In this document: positions 56,204-64,000 of the stretch, one piece after another | Layout: each line of letters opens with the position of its first letter | Numbering within the stretch: the stretch's first letter is position 1 | Assembly (NCBI RefSeq): GCF_013386115.1 | Contig: NZ_JACAOR010000006.1 | Coordinates: 148,473 to 212,472, forward strand | DNA length: 64,000 nt | Direction: 5' to 3' | From: Pseudomonas gingeri | GTDB lineage: Bacteria > Pseudomonadota > Gammaproteobacteria > Pseudomonadales > Pseudomonadaceae | The notes under the pieces: generated by a model | Databases searched by the model: none | What the model was told of the DNA's origin: nothing | The model's input: the letters and a program-made list of their open reading frames with translations, nothing else | Position numbers and translations under genes: made by a program

Positions 56204-56875
56204 ATGATCGACCTGACGACCTGGAACCTCAGCGTGCCTGTCGGCACCCCTCCGGCGACCATCGACACCCCCAAACTGGTAGAGGGTTTCAAGGACCAGT
56301 ACTTTCATTCAGACACCGGCACCTTGTTCTTCTGGTCGCCCGTGACCGGCTCCAAGACCGAGAATGCCATCTACCCCCGCAGCGAGCTGCGCGAGACCTA
56401 CCCCGACGGACGCCTGCGCAACTGGCTCTACAGTGAAGCCAACAATTACCTACGCGCGACCCTGGCGGTGAACCAGGTACCGTCGTCGGGCAAGATCGTC
56501 ATCGGCCAGATCCACGCGTACAACAGCACCCAACCCATGCTCAAGGTCGAATACCAGTACAAGGACTGGCGCAAGACCGGAATCATCGTGGTGAAGATTC
56601 GCAACCATCCGGACGACGAAGAGAGCCGGGTCATCCAGATTGCCGACGACGTCCCGCTGGACAAGAGCTTCACCTACGTGATCCACCTGAGCCGTGGCGG
56701 CTACCTGAGCGTGCGCGCCGCCGACGCCGCCTGGAACACCCAGATCAGCACCACCTGGCGCGACAAGCCGCTGTATTTCAAGGCCGGGGTCTATGTGCAG
56801 GACAACACCGGGTACACCAGTGAAGGCGGGATGGTGACGTTCTACAAGCTGGATATCGATCACGAGAAAGGTTGA
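56204..56875 (+). CDS. PL7 alginate lyase, copy 2
   Basis: A 223-aa PL7 lyase with RSELRE (59-64), QIH near 103 and YFKAGVYVQ. It resembles the PA1167 type more than copy 1 does. GGGAG lies 8 bases upstream of ATG 56204. No signal peptide. The 251-base gap from copy 1 contains an A+T-rich stretch with a possible separate promoter (about 56080-56140), so the two may be independently controlled. Confidence 0.92.
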   Translation: MIDLTTWNLSVPVGTPPATIDTPKLVEGFKDQYFHSDTGTLFFWSPVTGSKTENAIYPRSELRETYPDGRLRNWLYSEANNYLRATLAVNQVPSSGKIVIGQIHAYNSTQPMLKVEYQYKDWRKTGIIVVKIRNHPDDEESRVIQIADDVPLDKSFTYVIHLSRGGYLSVRAADAAWNTQISTTWRDKPLYFKAGVYVQDNTGYTSEGGMVTFYKLDIDHEKG

Positions 56876-56944
56876 GGGCCTGTTCGCCGGCCCCGCCGCC
56901 AACGGCCCCGAACTTCAAATCGGGGCGGGATAACAGGCGTTGAG

Positions 56945-57076
56945 TCAGGACGGCAGTTTAACAGGGGCAGGCCCCTTCGGTGTTTGCGGTTTCGTCACAG
57001 GCTCCACCACAGGCGGCACCTTGACCGGTGCAGGCCCCTTGGGTTCGATTTTGACTGCCTTGTCTTTATTGCTCAT
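56945..57076 (-). CDS. 43-aa Pro/Lys-rich small protein
   Basis: A small gene found by reading the minus strand. AGGAGTG sits 8 bases upstream of ATG 57076, and the product contains two copies of a KGPAPVK segment (residues 13-19 and 34-40) separated by VPPVVEPVTKPQTP. It is predicted disordered and basic. An 18-base palindrome (57139-57156) lies 63 bases upstream of the start, matching the position of the same palindrome before the 83-aa gene. Family not recognised. Confidence 0.65.
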   Translation of the reverse strand: MSNKDKAVKIEPKGPAPVKVPPVVEPVTKPQTPKGPAPVKLPS

Positions 57077-57138
57077 GGCCGTTCACTCCTTTATCGGGAC
57101 GGGAAACGGCAGAGTGCCGGGATAAACGCACACTGACT

Positions 57139-57156
57139 ACTGTCAGAAATGACAGT
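57139..57156. promoter_or_regulatory. Palindrome, site 1 (ACTGTCA-N4-TGACAGT)
   Basis: ACTGTCAGAAATGACAGT: perfect 7-base arms, GAAA centre. Its centre is about 71 bases upstream of the 43-aa gene start. Sites 2 and 3 repeat the arms. Confidence 0.7.
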
Positions 57157-57207
57157 TCATTAGTCTTTATCAAACTATCGGAGAATTTTTAAATAACCGT
57201 TATCCCT

Positions 57208-57459
57208 TCATGGGTAGAACAACGAGGATTTTCGGTATTTTGCAATAGGGTCGATCTGCTCGATCTCATCAAACTTCAACGTTCGGTACAACCCGCTTTC
57301 GGCGCAGTAGACAAGCATCCGTGTGCTCCAATCGATACTGCACAGCTCGCCTCGCTCACAAGCGGGCTGATCGCCGGCGACACGCCTTGTCACGTTGATC
57401 TTCTGGCGAAACTTGAAGTATCTCAAATAATTCGGATCGCTTTCGTCCTCTTCGCTCAT
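57208..57459 (-). CDS. 83-aa hypothetical protein
   Basis: An acidic N-terminus (MSEEDESDPNYLRYFKF) leads into a strand-rich domain with three Cys; the texture recalls a small beta-barrel, and I do not recognise the family. The start at 57459 is preferred (GGAG nine bases upstream) over the ATG at 57501; with it, the palindrome at 57519-57536 is centred about 69 bases upstream, as for the 43-aa gene. Base composition is below the chromosome average. Confidence 0.65.
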   Translation of the reverse strand: MSEEDESDPNYLRYFKFRQKINVTRRVAGDQPACERGELCSIDWSTRMLVYCAESGLYRTLKFDEIEQIDPIAKYRKSSLFYP

Positions 57460-57518
57460 GGCACAGGGCTCCACTATGAATGAGGTTTCATCGTGGAACA
57501 TTTCGCCATCGTTATACC

Positions 57519-57536
57519 ACTGTCATAATTGACAGT
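57519..57536. promoter_or_regulatory. Palindrome, site 2
   Basis: ACTGTCATAATTGACAGT: perfect 7-base arms, TAAT centre. On the minus strand a TATAAC -10-like box follows two bases after the site, so the site would cover the -35 region, a typical activator position. Confidence 0.7.
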
Positions 57537-57643
57537 TCTTTATATTATTTATCACTACCTGCCAGCTTTCCTCATCCTACAAATTCATAAAAAATTATTT
57601 TATGCATTAAAGCTCTATTCCCTATTATAAAACGATCTACAAA

Positions 57644-57661
57644 CCTGTCATTTCTGACAGT
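57644..57661. promoter_or_regulatory. Palindrome, site 3
   Basis: CCTGTCATTTCTGACAGT: arms match except the first base. It lies 145 bases upstream of the first beta-trefoil gene. The surrounding gap 57537-57806 is very A+T-rich and holds no other gene I can support. Confidence 0.65.
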
Positions 57662-57806
57662 AGACCGACTTGCGCAATCTGACCAACATCCTCGATAGCG
57701 GACCATGAGGGGATTTTTCCTGAAGTTCGGGCCTGCACCGTGCCCTTCGGAACACGTTCCATTCAGTGGGTATCACATGCCCATTGAAACGTTCAAGGAA
57801 ATAATC

Positions 57807-58334
57807 ATGAAAGAGAAATCCACAGCTCAGCAGGGCGAACCCTCTAAACAAAACGCCCAAAGCGCCCCAGGCCCGGCGCGAAGAATCGAACCTGGCGTCT
57901 ATAAAATCTATACAGCTCTGCTTTCATTGCCTCAGAAACTGGTTTCCGTCTCTCCAATCGAAAACAGTGACCGATCTCACAACGTATATTTATTTCATGA
58001 CACTTACGAAGGCGATTCAAAGTGGGAAATTTTTTCAACCCAGCACCACGAGCGGGAATACCATATATCTAACCAGGGCATCCACGCAATACTGCGAGCC
58101 CACGACGGCAATGTCCTCACTGTCCCGCGGCCAGACATCGATGGAAAATCAAGCATAGCCTGGTATTTCAGGGACGCCGGCAAAGAAACCGGCATTGATC
58201 TTTTCTACCTGGAAAACAAACTCACCAGGAATTTTGCAAGCGTGAAAGATCACAGCACGGAAGACAGAACCAATATTATTGAAATTCCTTATTTCGGAGC
58301 GACAAGCCAAAAATTCATACTGGTCAAATTATGA
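57807..58334 (+). CDS. Beta-trefoil (ricin-B-like) protein, copy 1
   Basis: A 175-aa protein with a 25-residue polar leader and then three repeats of about 45 residues, each ending in a QxW-like position (SKWEI, AWYFR, QKFIL). This is the pattern of a beta-trefoil, as in ricin-B lectins and fungal macrocypin-like protease inhibitors. There is no signal peptide. AAGGAA lies upstream of ATG 57807; the longer frame from 57705 is not supported. The sequence is clearly A+T-rich for this chromosome, suggesting transfer. Site 3 palindrome lies upstream. The ligand is unknown. Confidence 0.75.
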   Translation: MKEKSTAQQGEPSKQNAQSAPGPARRIEPGVYKIYTALLSLPQKLVSVSPIENSDRSHNVYLFHDTYEGDSKWEIFSTQHHEREYHISNQGIHAILRAHDGNVLTVPRPDIDGKSSIAWYFRDAGKETGIDLFYLENKLTRNFASVKDHSTEDRTNIIEIPYFGATSQKFILVKL

Positions 58335-58639
58335 AAAATCCAAAGTTTTCATAAACACGGAAAAAAGCTGACACTCTATATTCAACCCATATACAAAGAC
58401 AATGACACCACTACAACCAAATCACTCTACGAGCCAATTAAAACAGAACCATAAAAGACCACCTGAAAACCTGAAATTTATAACAAAAGACCGGCTTGCA
58501 TAACCTGAGCAATATATTCGATAGCGAACCATGAGATAAATTATTTTCTGGAGTTCAGGCCTGCAAGCTACCTTCTCGGAAAGCCTCTTTACCCAGAAGG
58601 CACCCTAACTCCATTGCGCAACGGCCAAGGACAATACTC
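58335..58639. other. Duplicated leader region of the second beta-trefoil gene
   Basis: From about 58470 this gap aligns with the leader of copy 1 (57644 onward): both have AGACCG, CGATAGCG, ACCATGAG and the GTTC/GGCCTGCA stretch in the same order. At the place of site 3 the copy reads CCTGAAATTTATAACAAAAG, with the palindrome destroyed. No other gene is seen. Confidence 0.7.
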
Positions 58640-59164
58640 ATGAAAGATAAATCGACGCCTCATCAGAGCGATTCCTCTGAAAAAAACCCCCGGAGCACCC
58701 CAGGTCCGGTGGTAAGAATCGAACCAGGCATCTATAAAATCTACACGGCTCTGCCTTCATCATCCCCGAAATTATTTCAAGTCTCTTCAGTCGAAGACAA
58801 CGAGGGATCGCAAAACGTCCATCTATCTCGTGACCAAGATTACCCCGAATCGAAGTGGAAAGTCTCTAATACATCAGAAGAACTTTCGTACGTGCTTTTA
58901 AACCAAGGATACTTCCGGGCACTCGAGGCCAAAAACGGTGAAATCTTTGCTTCAACGATTCCAGCCAGCAGCTCAAGACCAGGCCACTTATGGCGTTTCA
59001 AGTACGCAGGCAACGAAGGTGGAATTGATCTTTTTTACCTGGAAAATAAGTACACTAGAAATTTAGCATGCGTGCAAGATCACAGCACCGAGGATAATAC
59101 CAATATTATCGAATGTTCTTATTCCGGAAGGATGAATCAAAAATTCATATTGGTAAAGTTATAA
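58640..59164 (+). CDS. Beta-trefoil (ricin-B-like) protein, copy 2
   Basis: A 174-aa paralogue of the preceding gene. Shared stretches are RIEPG-YKIYTAL near residue 30, GIDLFYLENK, DHSTED-TNIIE and the terminal QKFILVKL. The QxW-like positions are SKWKV, LWRFK and QKFIL. A/T-rich like copy 1. The upstream palindrome found before copy 1 is decayed here, so expression may differ. AAGGAC precedes the ATG. Confidence 0.75.
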   Translation: MKDKSTPHQSDSSEKNPRSTPGPVVRIEPGIYKIYTALPSSSPKLFQVSSVEDNEGSQNVHLSRDQDYPESKWKVSNTSEELSYVLLNQGYFRALEAKNGEIFASTIPASSSRPGHLWRFKYAGNEGGIDLFYLENKYTRNLACVQDHSTEDNTNIIECSYSGRMNQKFILVKL

Positions 59165-59315
59165 AACTTCAAAGTTACCGTAAACTGCATGGGCGGAGTG
59201 ATGAGCCAGGACAACCGCAACCCGCACAGGATCGGCAACACCTGTACATAAATATTGCTTACCAGGCGCATAAAACCCTCCATTAGACTACCGGCCCCTG
59301 CTAATGGAGCCATGG

Positions 59316-59654
59316 ATGACAAGCACCCGCCACGCATTGCTCGCAGCCACCCTGGGACTGTCGCTCTCGGGTTGCGGAACGATCAATACCGTCTTTCGCG
59401 GTGATGATGTCACCCGCCGCAATCTCAAGGAATGGAACACCCATTGTGCTGCCGTTCCCCGTGTTTACAGCGGAGTGTTTTACAACCTGTGCGTGCTGCA
59501 TGGTCCATCCCAGGTGGTGGAGCAGGCTCCCGACGCACCGGCCCTTACGCCGTTCCAGTTCGTGGACCTCATACCTTCCGGCATTCTGGATACCCTGGCG
59601 CTGCCCTATACCCTTTACCGACAGAGCAGGGATGGCAGTATCGATCTCCCCTGA
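59316..59654 (+). CDS. YceK/YidQ-family lipoprotein
   Basis: A 112-aa lipoprotein. The signal peptide ends at a lipobox LSGC (Cys near 21), followed by GTINTV as in YceK/YidQ proteins. The C-terminal part PSGILDTLALPYTLYRQ is the family's conserved region. Start ATG 59316 has GGAG upstream. Base composition returns to that of the host here. It converges on fba, with a bidirectional terminator between them. Confidence 0.85.
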   Translation: MTSTRHALLAATLGLSLSGCGTINTVFRGDDVTRRNLKEWNTHCAAVPRVYSGVFYNLCVLHGPSQVVEQAPDAPALTPFQFVDLIPSGILDTLALPYTLYRQSRDGSIDLP

Positions 59655-59674
59655 GAAGCGGTTGAACGCCCATG

Positions 59675-59702
59675 AAAAAACCGCCTTTCGGCGGTTTTTT
59701 TT
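59675..59702. terminator. Bidirectional intrinsic terminator
   Basis: AAAAAACCGCC-TTTC-GGCGGTTTTTTTT: a strong stem with an A run on one side and T run on the other, between the convergent YidQ-like gene and fba. Confidence 0.93.
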
Positions 59703-59716
59703 CAACACGGACAGTC

Positions 59717-60781
59717 TCAGTTGACCTTGGCGTTCAACTCACCTTTCAGGTAACGCTGGAACATCGCTTCCAGGGAGATCGGCTTGATCTTCGAAGCGTT
59801 GCCGGCGGTGCCGAAAGCCTCGTAACGGGCGATGCACACGTCACGCATGGCGGTCACGGTGGCGCCGAAGAACTTGCGCGGGTCGAACTCGCTCGGGTTG
59901 GTGGCCATCAGGCGACGCATGGCACCGGTGGACGCCAGGCGCAGGTCGGTGTCGATGTTGACCTTGCGCACGCCGTGCTTGATGCCCTCGACGATTTCCT
60001 CGACCGGCACGCCATAGGTTTCCTTGATGTCGCCGCCGTACTGGTTGATGATCGCCAGCCACTCTTGCGGCACCGAAGACGAACCGTGCATCACCAGGTG
60101 GGTGTTGGGGATGCGCTTGTGGATTTCCTTGATACGGTCGATCGCCAGCACGTCACCGGTAGGCGGCTTGGTGAACTTGTAGGCGCCGTGGCTGGTGCCG
60201 ATGGCGATGGCCAGGGCGTCGACCTGGGTCTTCTTGACGAAGTCCGCGGCCTCTTCAGGATCGGTCAGCATCTGGCTGTGGTCGAGCACGCCTTCGGCGC
60301 CGATGCCGTCTTCTTCACCGGCCATGCCGGTTTCCAGCGAACCCAGGCAACCCAGCTCGCCTTCAACCGAAACGCCACAGGCGTGGGCCATGGCCACGGT
60401 CTGTTGGGTAACGCGGACGTTGTACTCGTAGTCGGTCGGGGTCTTGCCGTCTTCGCCGAGGGAGCCGTCCATCATCACCGAGCTGAAACCCAGCTGGATG
60501 GAGCGCTGGCAGACATCCGGGCTGGTGCCGTGGTCCTGGTGCATGCACACCGGGATATGCGGGAACTCTTCGATCGCGGCCAGGATCAGGTGCCGCAGGA
60601 ACGGTGCGCCAGCGTATTTGCGGGCACCGGCCGAAGCCTGGACGATCACCGGGGAGTCAGTCTTGTCAGCGGCTTCCATGATGGCGCGCATCTGCTCAAG
60701 GTTGTTGACGTTGAAAGCTGGAACGCCGTAGCCGTATTCGGCTGCGTGGTCCAGCATCTGGCGCATGCTGATAAGTGCCAT
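59717..60781 (-). CDS. fba: Fructose-bisphosphate aldolase, class II
   Basis: A 354-aa zinc aldolase acting in gluconeogenesis and triose recycling. Motifs: HQDHG (zinc), [14 protein letters not shown] (substrate and metal) and NIDTDLR (phosphate). The length fits the Calvin-type subclass. It is downstream of epd, pgk and two lipoprotein genes on the minus strand, as in other Pseudomonas, and ends at a bidirectional terminator. Confidence 0.97.
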   Translation of the reverse strand: MALISMRQMLDHAAEYGYGVPAFNVNNLEQMRAIMEAADKTDSPVIVQASAGARKYAGAPFLRHLILAAIEEFPHIPVCMHQDHGTSPDVCQRSIQLGFSSVMMDGSLGEDGKTPTDYEYNVRVTQQTVAMAHACGVSVEGELGCLGSLETGMAGEEDGIGAEGVLDHSQMLTDPEEAADFVKKTQVDALAIAIGTSHGAYKFTKPPTGDVLAIDRIKEIHKRIPNTHLVMHGSSSVPQEWLAIINQYGGDIKETYGVPVEEIVEGIKHGVRKVNIDTDLRLASTGAMRRLMATNPSEFDPRKFFGATVTAMRDVCIARYEAFGTAGNASKIKPISLEAMFQRYLKGELNAKVN

Positions 60782-60860
60782 TGTGTGTGTCTCTCCCGGA
60801 CGAGGGTCGTTAATCGTGCAAGCCTGCCGGAGCGGCGGCTGCTATTCAAGTTATTACCGA

Positions 60861-61199
60861 TCAGGGCGCCTTGCAGGCCCGACCGATCAAATCGTTGGTG
60901 GCGACCCAGTAAACCAGGCCTTCATCACCTTTTTTGTGAAACGCCAACATGTTGTCGCTATACAACACACCGCTGTCGACGGCGCCGACTTCGGGCTTCA
61001 GGCGATACACCTGGTCCGCGCCGCCAAGGCGCACGTCGACCGACTGCTGCGCGCTGTCGGCATAACGCCAGAGCACCTCGGCCTGGCTGTCACAGACCCA
61101 GCGGGTCCAGTTGTCCGCCGACGACGTCGACGAGGACAGGTTGAAGCCGGCGCAACCGCCGAGCAGAGCCAGTGAAGCAAGGGCGATAAAGCCTTTCAT
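60861..61199 (-). CDS. MliC-type lipoprotein (lysozyme inhibitor family)
   Basis: A 112-aa lipoprotein with lipobox LGGC (Cys near 16). The rest fits the MliC/PliC fold: WVCDSQAEVLWRYAD, GVLYSDNMLAFHKKGDEGLV and a C-terminal Cys able to pair with the first. MliC proteins inhibit C-type lysozyme; the SGxxY core here reads SGVLY. It lies between pgk and fba. Confidence 0.78.
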   Translation of the reverse strand: MKGFIALASLALLGGCAGFNLSSSTSSADNWTRWVCDSQAEVLWRYADSAQQSVDVRLGGADQVYRLKPEVGAVDSGVLYSDNMLAFHKKGDEGLVYWVATNDLIGRACKAP

Positions 61200-61257
61200 G
61201 CCGGTTCCTCGACTGACGGCCCTGGCCGCCAGTACTGCCTGTAGTGAATCTGACCCG

Positions 61258-61482
61258 TCAAGGACAACCCTGTTCCCGGGTCCCGGACGATGTGTCGTAT
61301 TTTTCCAGCCCGTCCGGCCCCAGGCGCTTGTTCAGCACCGGTGCGGTTTCTGCCTGCCAGTCGGCCTGATCGCAACCCTTGCCGGCAGCCGGAGCGGCCT
61401 CGCTCGTCGCCCCGGCCCCGGGCTTGCCGGCACAACCGCCCAGCACGCCCGCCAGGATCAGCAGCATCAATGGCCTGACCAT
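61258..61482 (-). CDS. Small lipoprotein between pgk and fba
   Basis: A 74-aa lipoprotein: signal peptide with lipobox LGGC (Cys near 17), an Ala/Gly-rich linker and a short domain with two Cys (GCDQADWQ; EQGC). GGGAG lies upstream of ATG 61482. The frame starting further upstream lies within pgk and is a shadow. Conserved at this position in Pseudomonas as far as I recall; function unknown. Confidence 0.7.
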   Translation of the reverse strand: MVRPLMLLILAGVLGGCAGKPGAGATSEAAPAAGKGCDQADWQAETAPVLNKRLGPDGLEKYDTSSGTREQGCP

Positions 61483-61514
61483 ATGAAAACTCCCTTTCAA
61501 AGGCCAATGCCACC

Positions 61515-62678
61515 TCAGGCCTTGGCGCGGGTTTCCAGCACTTCCACGGCAGGCAGGACCTTGCCCTCGACGAATTCGAGGAACGCACCGCCACCGGTAG
61601 AAATGTAGGAGATATCCGAAGCAACACCATATTTGTCGATGGCCGCCAGGGTGTCGCCACCACCGGCAATGGAGAATGCCGCGCTTTCGGCAATGGCCTG
61701 GGCCAGCACCTTGGTGCCGTTGCCGAACTGGTCGAATTCGAAAACGCCCACCGGGCCGTTCCACAGGATGGTCTGGGATGACTTCAGCAACTCGGCGAAA
61801 TTCGCCGCGGTCTGCGGACCGATATCCAGGATCATGTCGTCGGCCGCCACATCGGCGATCAGCTTGACGGTGGCGGCTGCGCTTTCGGCGAATTCCTTGG
61901 CAACGACCACATCGACCGGCAGCGGCACGTTGACCTTGGCGGCGATGGCGCGGGCGGTATCCAGCAGGTCAGGCTCGTAGAGCGACTTGCCCACCGGATG
62001 ACCGGCAGCGGCCAGGAAGGTGTTGGCGATGCCACCGCCCACGATCAGCAGGTCGCAGATCTGGCTCAGGCTGTTCAGCACATCGAGTTTGGTCGAAACC
62101 TTGGAGCCGGCGACGATGGCGGCCATCGGCTTGGCCGGCGCGCCCAGGGCCTTGCCCAGCGCATCCAGTTCGGCGGCCAGCAGCGGGCCGGCCGCGGCGA
62201 CCTTGGCAAACCGGGCCACGCCGTGGGTCGAACCCTCGGCACGGTGCGCGGTACCGAAGGCGTCCATCACGAACACGTCGCAGAGCGCCGCATATTTCTG
62301 CGCCAGCTCGTCGGCGTTCTTTTTCTCGCCCTTGTTGAAGCGCACGTTCTCGAACAGCACGATGTCGCCGGCCTTGACCTCGACACCGTCCAGGTAATCG
62401 GCCACCAGCGGCACGTCACGGCCCAGGGCCTTGCTCAGGTAGTCGGCGACCGGCTTGAGGCTGTTCTCGGCCGAGAACTCGCCTTCGGTCGGACGGCCCA
62501 GGTGCGAGCAGATCATGACTGCCGCGCCTTTTTCCAGGGCCAGCTTGATGGTCGGCAGCGAGGCCAGGATACGCGCATCGCTGGTGACAACACCGTCCTT
62601 GACGGGGACGTTGAGGTCTTCGCGGATCAGTACGCGCTTACCTTGCAGATCGAGGTCGGTCATCTTCAACACGGTCAT
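61515..62678 (-). CDS. pgk: Phosphoglycerate kinase
   Basis: A 387-aa kinase interconverting 1,3-bisphosphoglycerate and 3-phosphoglycerate. Motifs [33 protein letters not shown] and the C-terminal GGGDTLAAI are present. Start ATG 62678 (MTVLKMTDL) matches other Pseudomonas Pgk proteins. It follows epd by 17 bases. Confidence 0.97.
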   Translation of the reverse strand: MTVLKMTDLDLQGKRVLIREDLNVPVKDGVVTSDARILASLPTIKLALEKGAAVMICSHLGRPTEGEFSAENSLKPVADYLSKALGRDVPLVADYLDGVEVKAGDIVLFENVRFNKGEKKNADELAQKYAALCDVFVMDAFGTAHRAEGSTHGVARFAKVAAAGPLLAAELDALGKALGAPAKPMAAIVAGSKVSTKLDVLNSLSQICDLLIVGGGIANTFLAAAGHPVGKSLYEPDLLDTARAIAAKVNVPLPVDVVVAKEFAESAAATVKLIADVAADDMILDIGPQTAANFAELLKSSQTILWNGPVGVFEFDQFGNGTKVLAQAIAESAAFSIAGGGDTLAAIDKYGVASDISYISTGGGAFLEFVEGKVLPAVEVLETRAKA

Positions 62679-62695
62679 GGGTCGCAATCTCTGGT

Positions 62696-63745
62696 TTACG
62701 GTTTTTGGTGAACCACGTTCAGGTAATGCCCTGCAACGTCGATCATTCGGTTGGCAAAGCCCCATTCGTTGTCGAACCAGGCCAGCACGTTCACCAGCCT
62801 CGGGCCGGAAACGCGGGTCTGACTCGCATCGACAATCGCCGAATGGGGGTCATGGTTGAAATCACAGCTGGCGTGGGGCAACTCGGTGTAGGCCAGCAGG
62901 CCCTTGAGCGGACCGCTGGTGGCAGCCTCGCGCAGGATCCGGTTGACCTCAGTCGCATCGGTGTCGCTGACGGTCTGCAGGGTGATATCCAGGCAAGACA
63001 CGTTCACCGTCGGCACCCGTACCGCTTTGGCCTGGATTCGTCCGGCAAGTTCCGGCAGCAGGCGTTCGATACCCCGCGCGAGACCGGTGGACACCGGGAT
63101 CACCGACTGGAACGCCGAGCGCGTGCGGCGCAGGTCTTCGGCGTGGTAGGCATCGATCACCGGCTGGTCGTTCATCGCCGAGTGAATGGTGGTGATGGAC
63201 ACGTACTCCAGGCCGATGGCCTGGTCCAGCAGGCGCAGCAGCGGTACACCGCAGTTGGTGGTGCAGGAGGCGTTGGACACCAGTAGCTCATCGCCGGTCA
63301 GGCAATCCTGGTTGACACCATAGACGATGGTGGCGTCGACATCGGTCTCGCTGGCCATCGGCTGGGAAAACAGCACCCGAGGCGCGCCGGCGGCGAGGAA
63401 GCGCTCGCCGTCTTCGCGGGTGTGGTAGGCGCCGGAGCACTCCAGCACCAGGTCGACGTCCAGCGCGGCCCAGTCGATCTCTTCGGGAGTGGCACTGCGC
63501 AGGACTTTCACGCAATGGCCATTGATATGCAGACAATCGTCCTCGACCCGCACTTCGCCGGGGAACCGGCCGTGGGTGGAGTCGAAACGTGTCAGGTACT
63601 CGAGGCTGGCCAGGTCGGCCAGGTCGTTCAATGCAACGATCTCAAATCCGGCCTGCGCCCCCCGCTCGAACAACGCACGCAGGACACAACGACCGATCCG
63701 GCCGTAGCCGTTGAGTGCAACTCTGTAGGGACGCGGTTGGGGCAT
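62696..63745 (-). CDS. epd: D-erythrose-4-phosphate dehydrogenase
   Basis: A 349-aa GAPDH-family enzyme producing 4-phosphoerythronate for pyridoxal phosphate synthesis. N-terminal GYGRIGR nucleotide motif and the active-site NASCTTN are present. Location upstream of pgk and fba is the classic Epd context, where a transketolase gene usually lies further upstream (outside). GAPDH itself is the alternative, but the position and sequence favour Epd. Confidence 0.92.
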   Translation of the reverse strand: MPQPRPYRVALNGYGRIGRCVLRALFERGAQAGFEIVALNDLADLASLEYLTRFDSTHGRFPGEVRVEDDCLHINGHCVKVLRSATPEEIDWAALDVDLVLECSGAYHTREDGERFLAAGAPRVLFSQPMASETDVDATIVYGVNQDCLTGDELLVSNASCTTNCGVPLLRLLDQAIGLEYVSITTIHSAMNDQPVIDAYHAEDLRRTRSAFQSVIPVSTGLARGIERLLPELAGRIQAKAVRVPTVNVSCLDITLQTVSDTDATEVNRILREAATSGPLKGLLAYTELPHASCDFNHDPHSAIVDASQTRVSGPRLVNVLAWFDNEWGFANRMIDVAGHYLNVVHQKP

Positions 63746-63796
63746 GGGGATCTCGCCGAAGCTTGGGTATCAGGCAACCCTGCCGAGGCATGGGTT

Positions 63797-64000
63797 TTGT
63801 GGAAACGGGCTCGCGGGTAAAGCTGAAATGACTGTGCCGCCCGACCGGACGCCTTCGCGGGCAAGCCCGCTCCCACAGTATCCGTGCCTGGCCAGAAATC
63901 CGTGGCACGACACCGAACCCGTGGGAGCGGGCTTGCCCCCTCCTACAATATCCGTGCCTGGCCAGGAATCCGTAGCATGACATCAGAACCGTGGGAGCGG
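63797..64000. repeat. REP cluster running off the window end
   Basis: A doublet with arms near 63797 and GCGGGCAAGCCCGCTCCCAC at about 63857-63876, then GTGGGAGCGGGCTTGCCCCC at about 63921 and GTGGGAGCGG at 63991-64000. A spacer containing ATCCGTGCCTGGCCAG recurs at about 63881 and 63950, so another tandem array starts here and continues outside. Confidence 0.88.

Noticed and set aside
56940..57125. Plus-strand frame of 61 codons opposite the 43-aa gene
   Set aside because: Gly/Thr-rich shadow without ribosome binding site; the minus-strand gene has a strong one.

Overview
The window is a piece of a GC-rich Pseudomonas chromosome, most likely of the P. fluorescens group. The evidence is the block order etfBA-dgcBA to gbdR-sdaB-cbcXWV-betT-betIBA, which I recall from P. 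aeruginosa as the glycine betaine, carnitine and choline catabolic region, together with epd-pgk-fba and very dense GTAGGAGC/GTGGGAGC REP elements. No rRNA, tRNA, CRISPR, phage or insertion sequence was seen.

Layout. 1-5225: end of a type II secretion / type IV pilus-like assembly operon (GspE ATPase, PilM/N/O/P-like proteins, lipoprotein secretin). 5254-5697: four tandem REP doublets. 5715-13508 (minus): dimethylglycine demethylase DgcAB with its own electron transfer flavoprotein EtfAB, a DUF5943-type protein and an unusual M19 dipeptidase-like protein. 13753-16543: small proteins, including an antitoxin beside a deleted RelE-type toxin. 16664-22653: carnitine module (cdhR, caiX, cdhC, cdhA, cdhB and a gamma-butyrobetaine hydroxylase). 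22700-24410: a variable patch of unknown small genes. 24594-38148: gbdR, sdaB, cbcXWV, betT and betIBA. 38414-55032: RraA-like protein, a TldD/TldE-like pair, an RhlA-like acyltransferase, an MFS exporter, dbpA, an HI0933-type flavoprotein, a YccS-type membrane protein, an ABC-type binding protein, elaA, a winged-helix protein, a YgjP-type protease and a REC-PAS-GGDEF-EAL protein. 55278-56875: two tandem PL7 alginate lyases. 56945-59164: an A+T-rich island with two small minus-strand genes and two beta-trefoil proteins, three of which have the same 18-bp palindrome upstream. 59316-63745: YidQ-like lipoprotein, then fba, two lipoproteins, pgk and epd (minus).

How it works together. Gamma-butyrobetaine is hydroxylated to carnitine. 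CdhA oxidises carnitine, CdhC cleaves the product with acetyl-CoA and CdhB releases glycine betaine. Choline enters through BetT and CbcXWV and is oxidised by BetA and BetB to the same product. Glycine betaine demethylation (gbcAB, outside) gives dimethylglycine, which DgcAB/EtfAB convert to sarcosine. Sarcosine oxidase and glyA (outside) lead to serine, which SdaB deaminates to pyruvate. GbdR, CdhR and BetI control the flow. A sigma-54 type promoter precedes gbdR and a perfect 20-bp BetI-type palindrome precedes betI.

The least explained part is 56945-59164. It looks like acquired DNA and holds a compact candidate regulon: a 43-aa Pro/Lys-rich protein, an 83-aa protein and a beta-trefoil protein, each preceded by ACTGTCA-N4-TGACAGT. 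A second beta-trefoil copy appears to have kept its duplicated leader but lost the palindrome.
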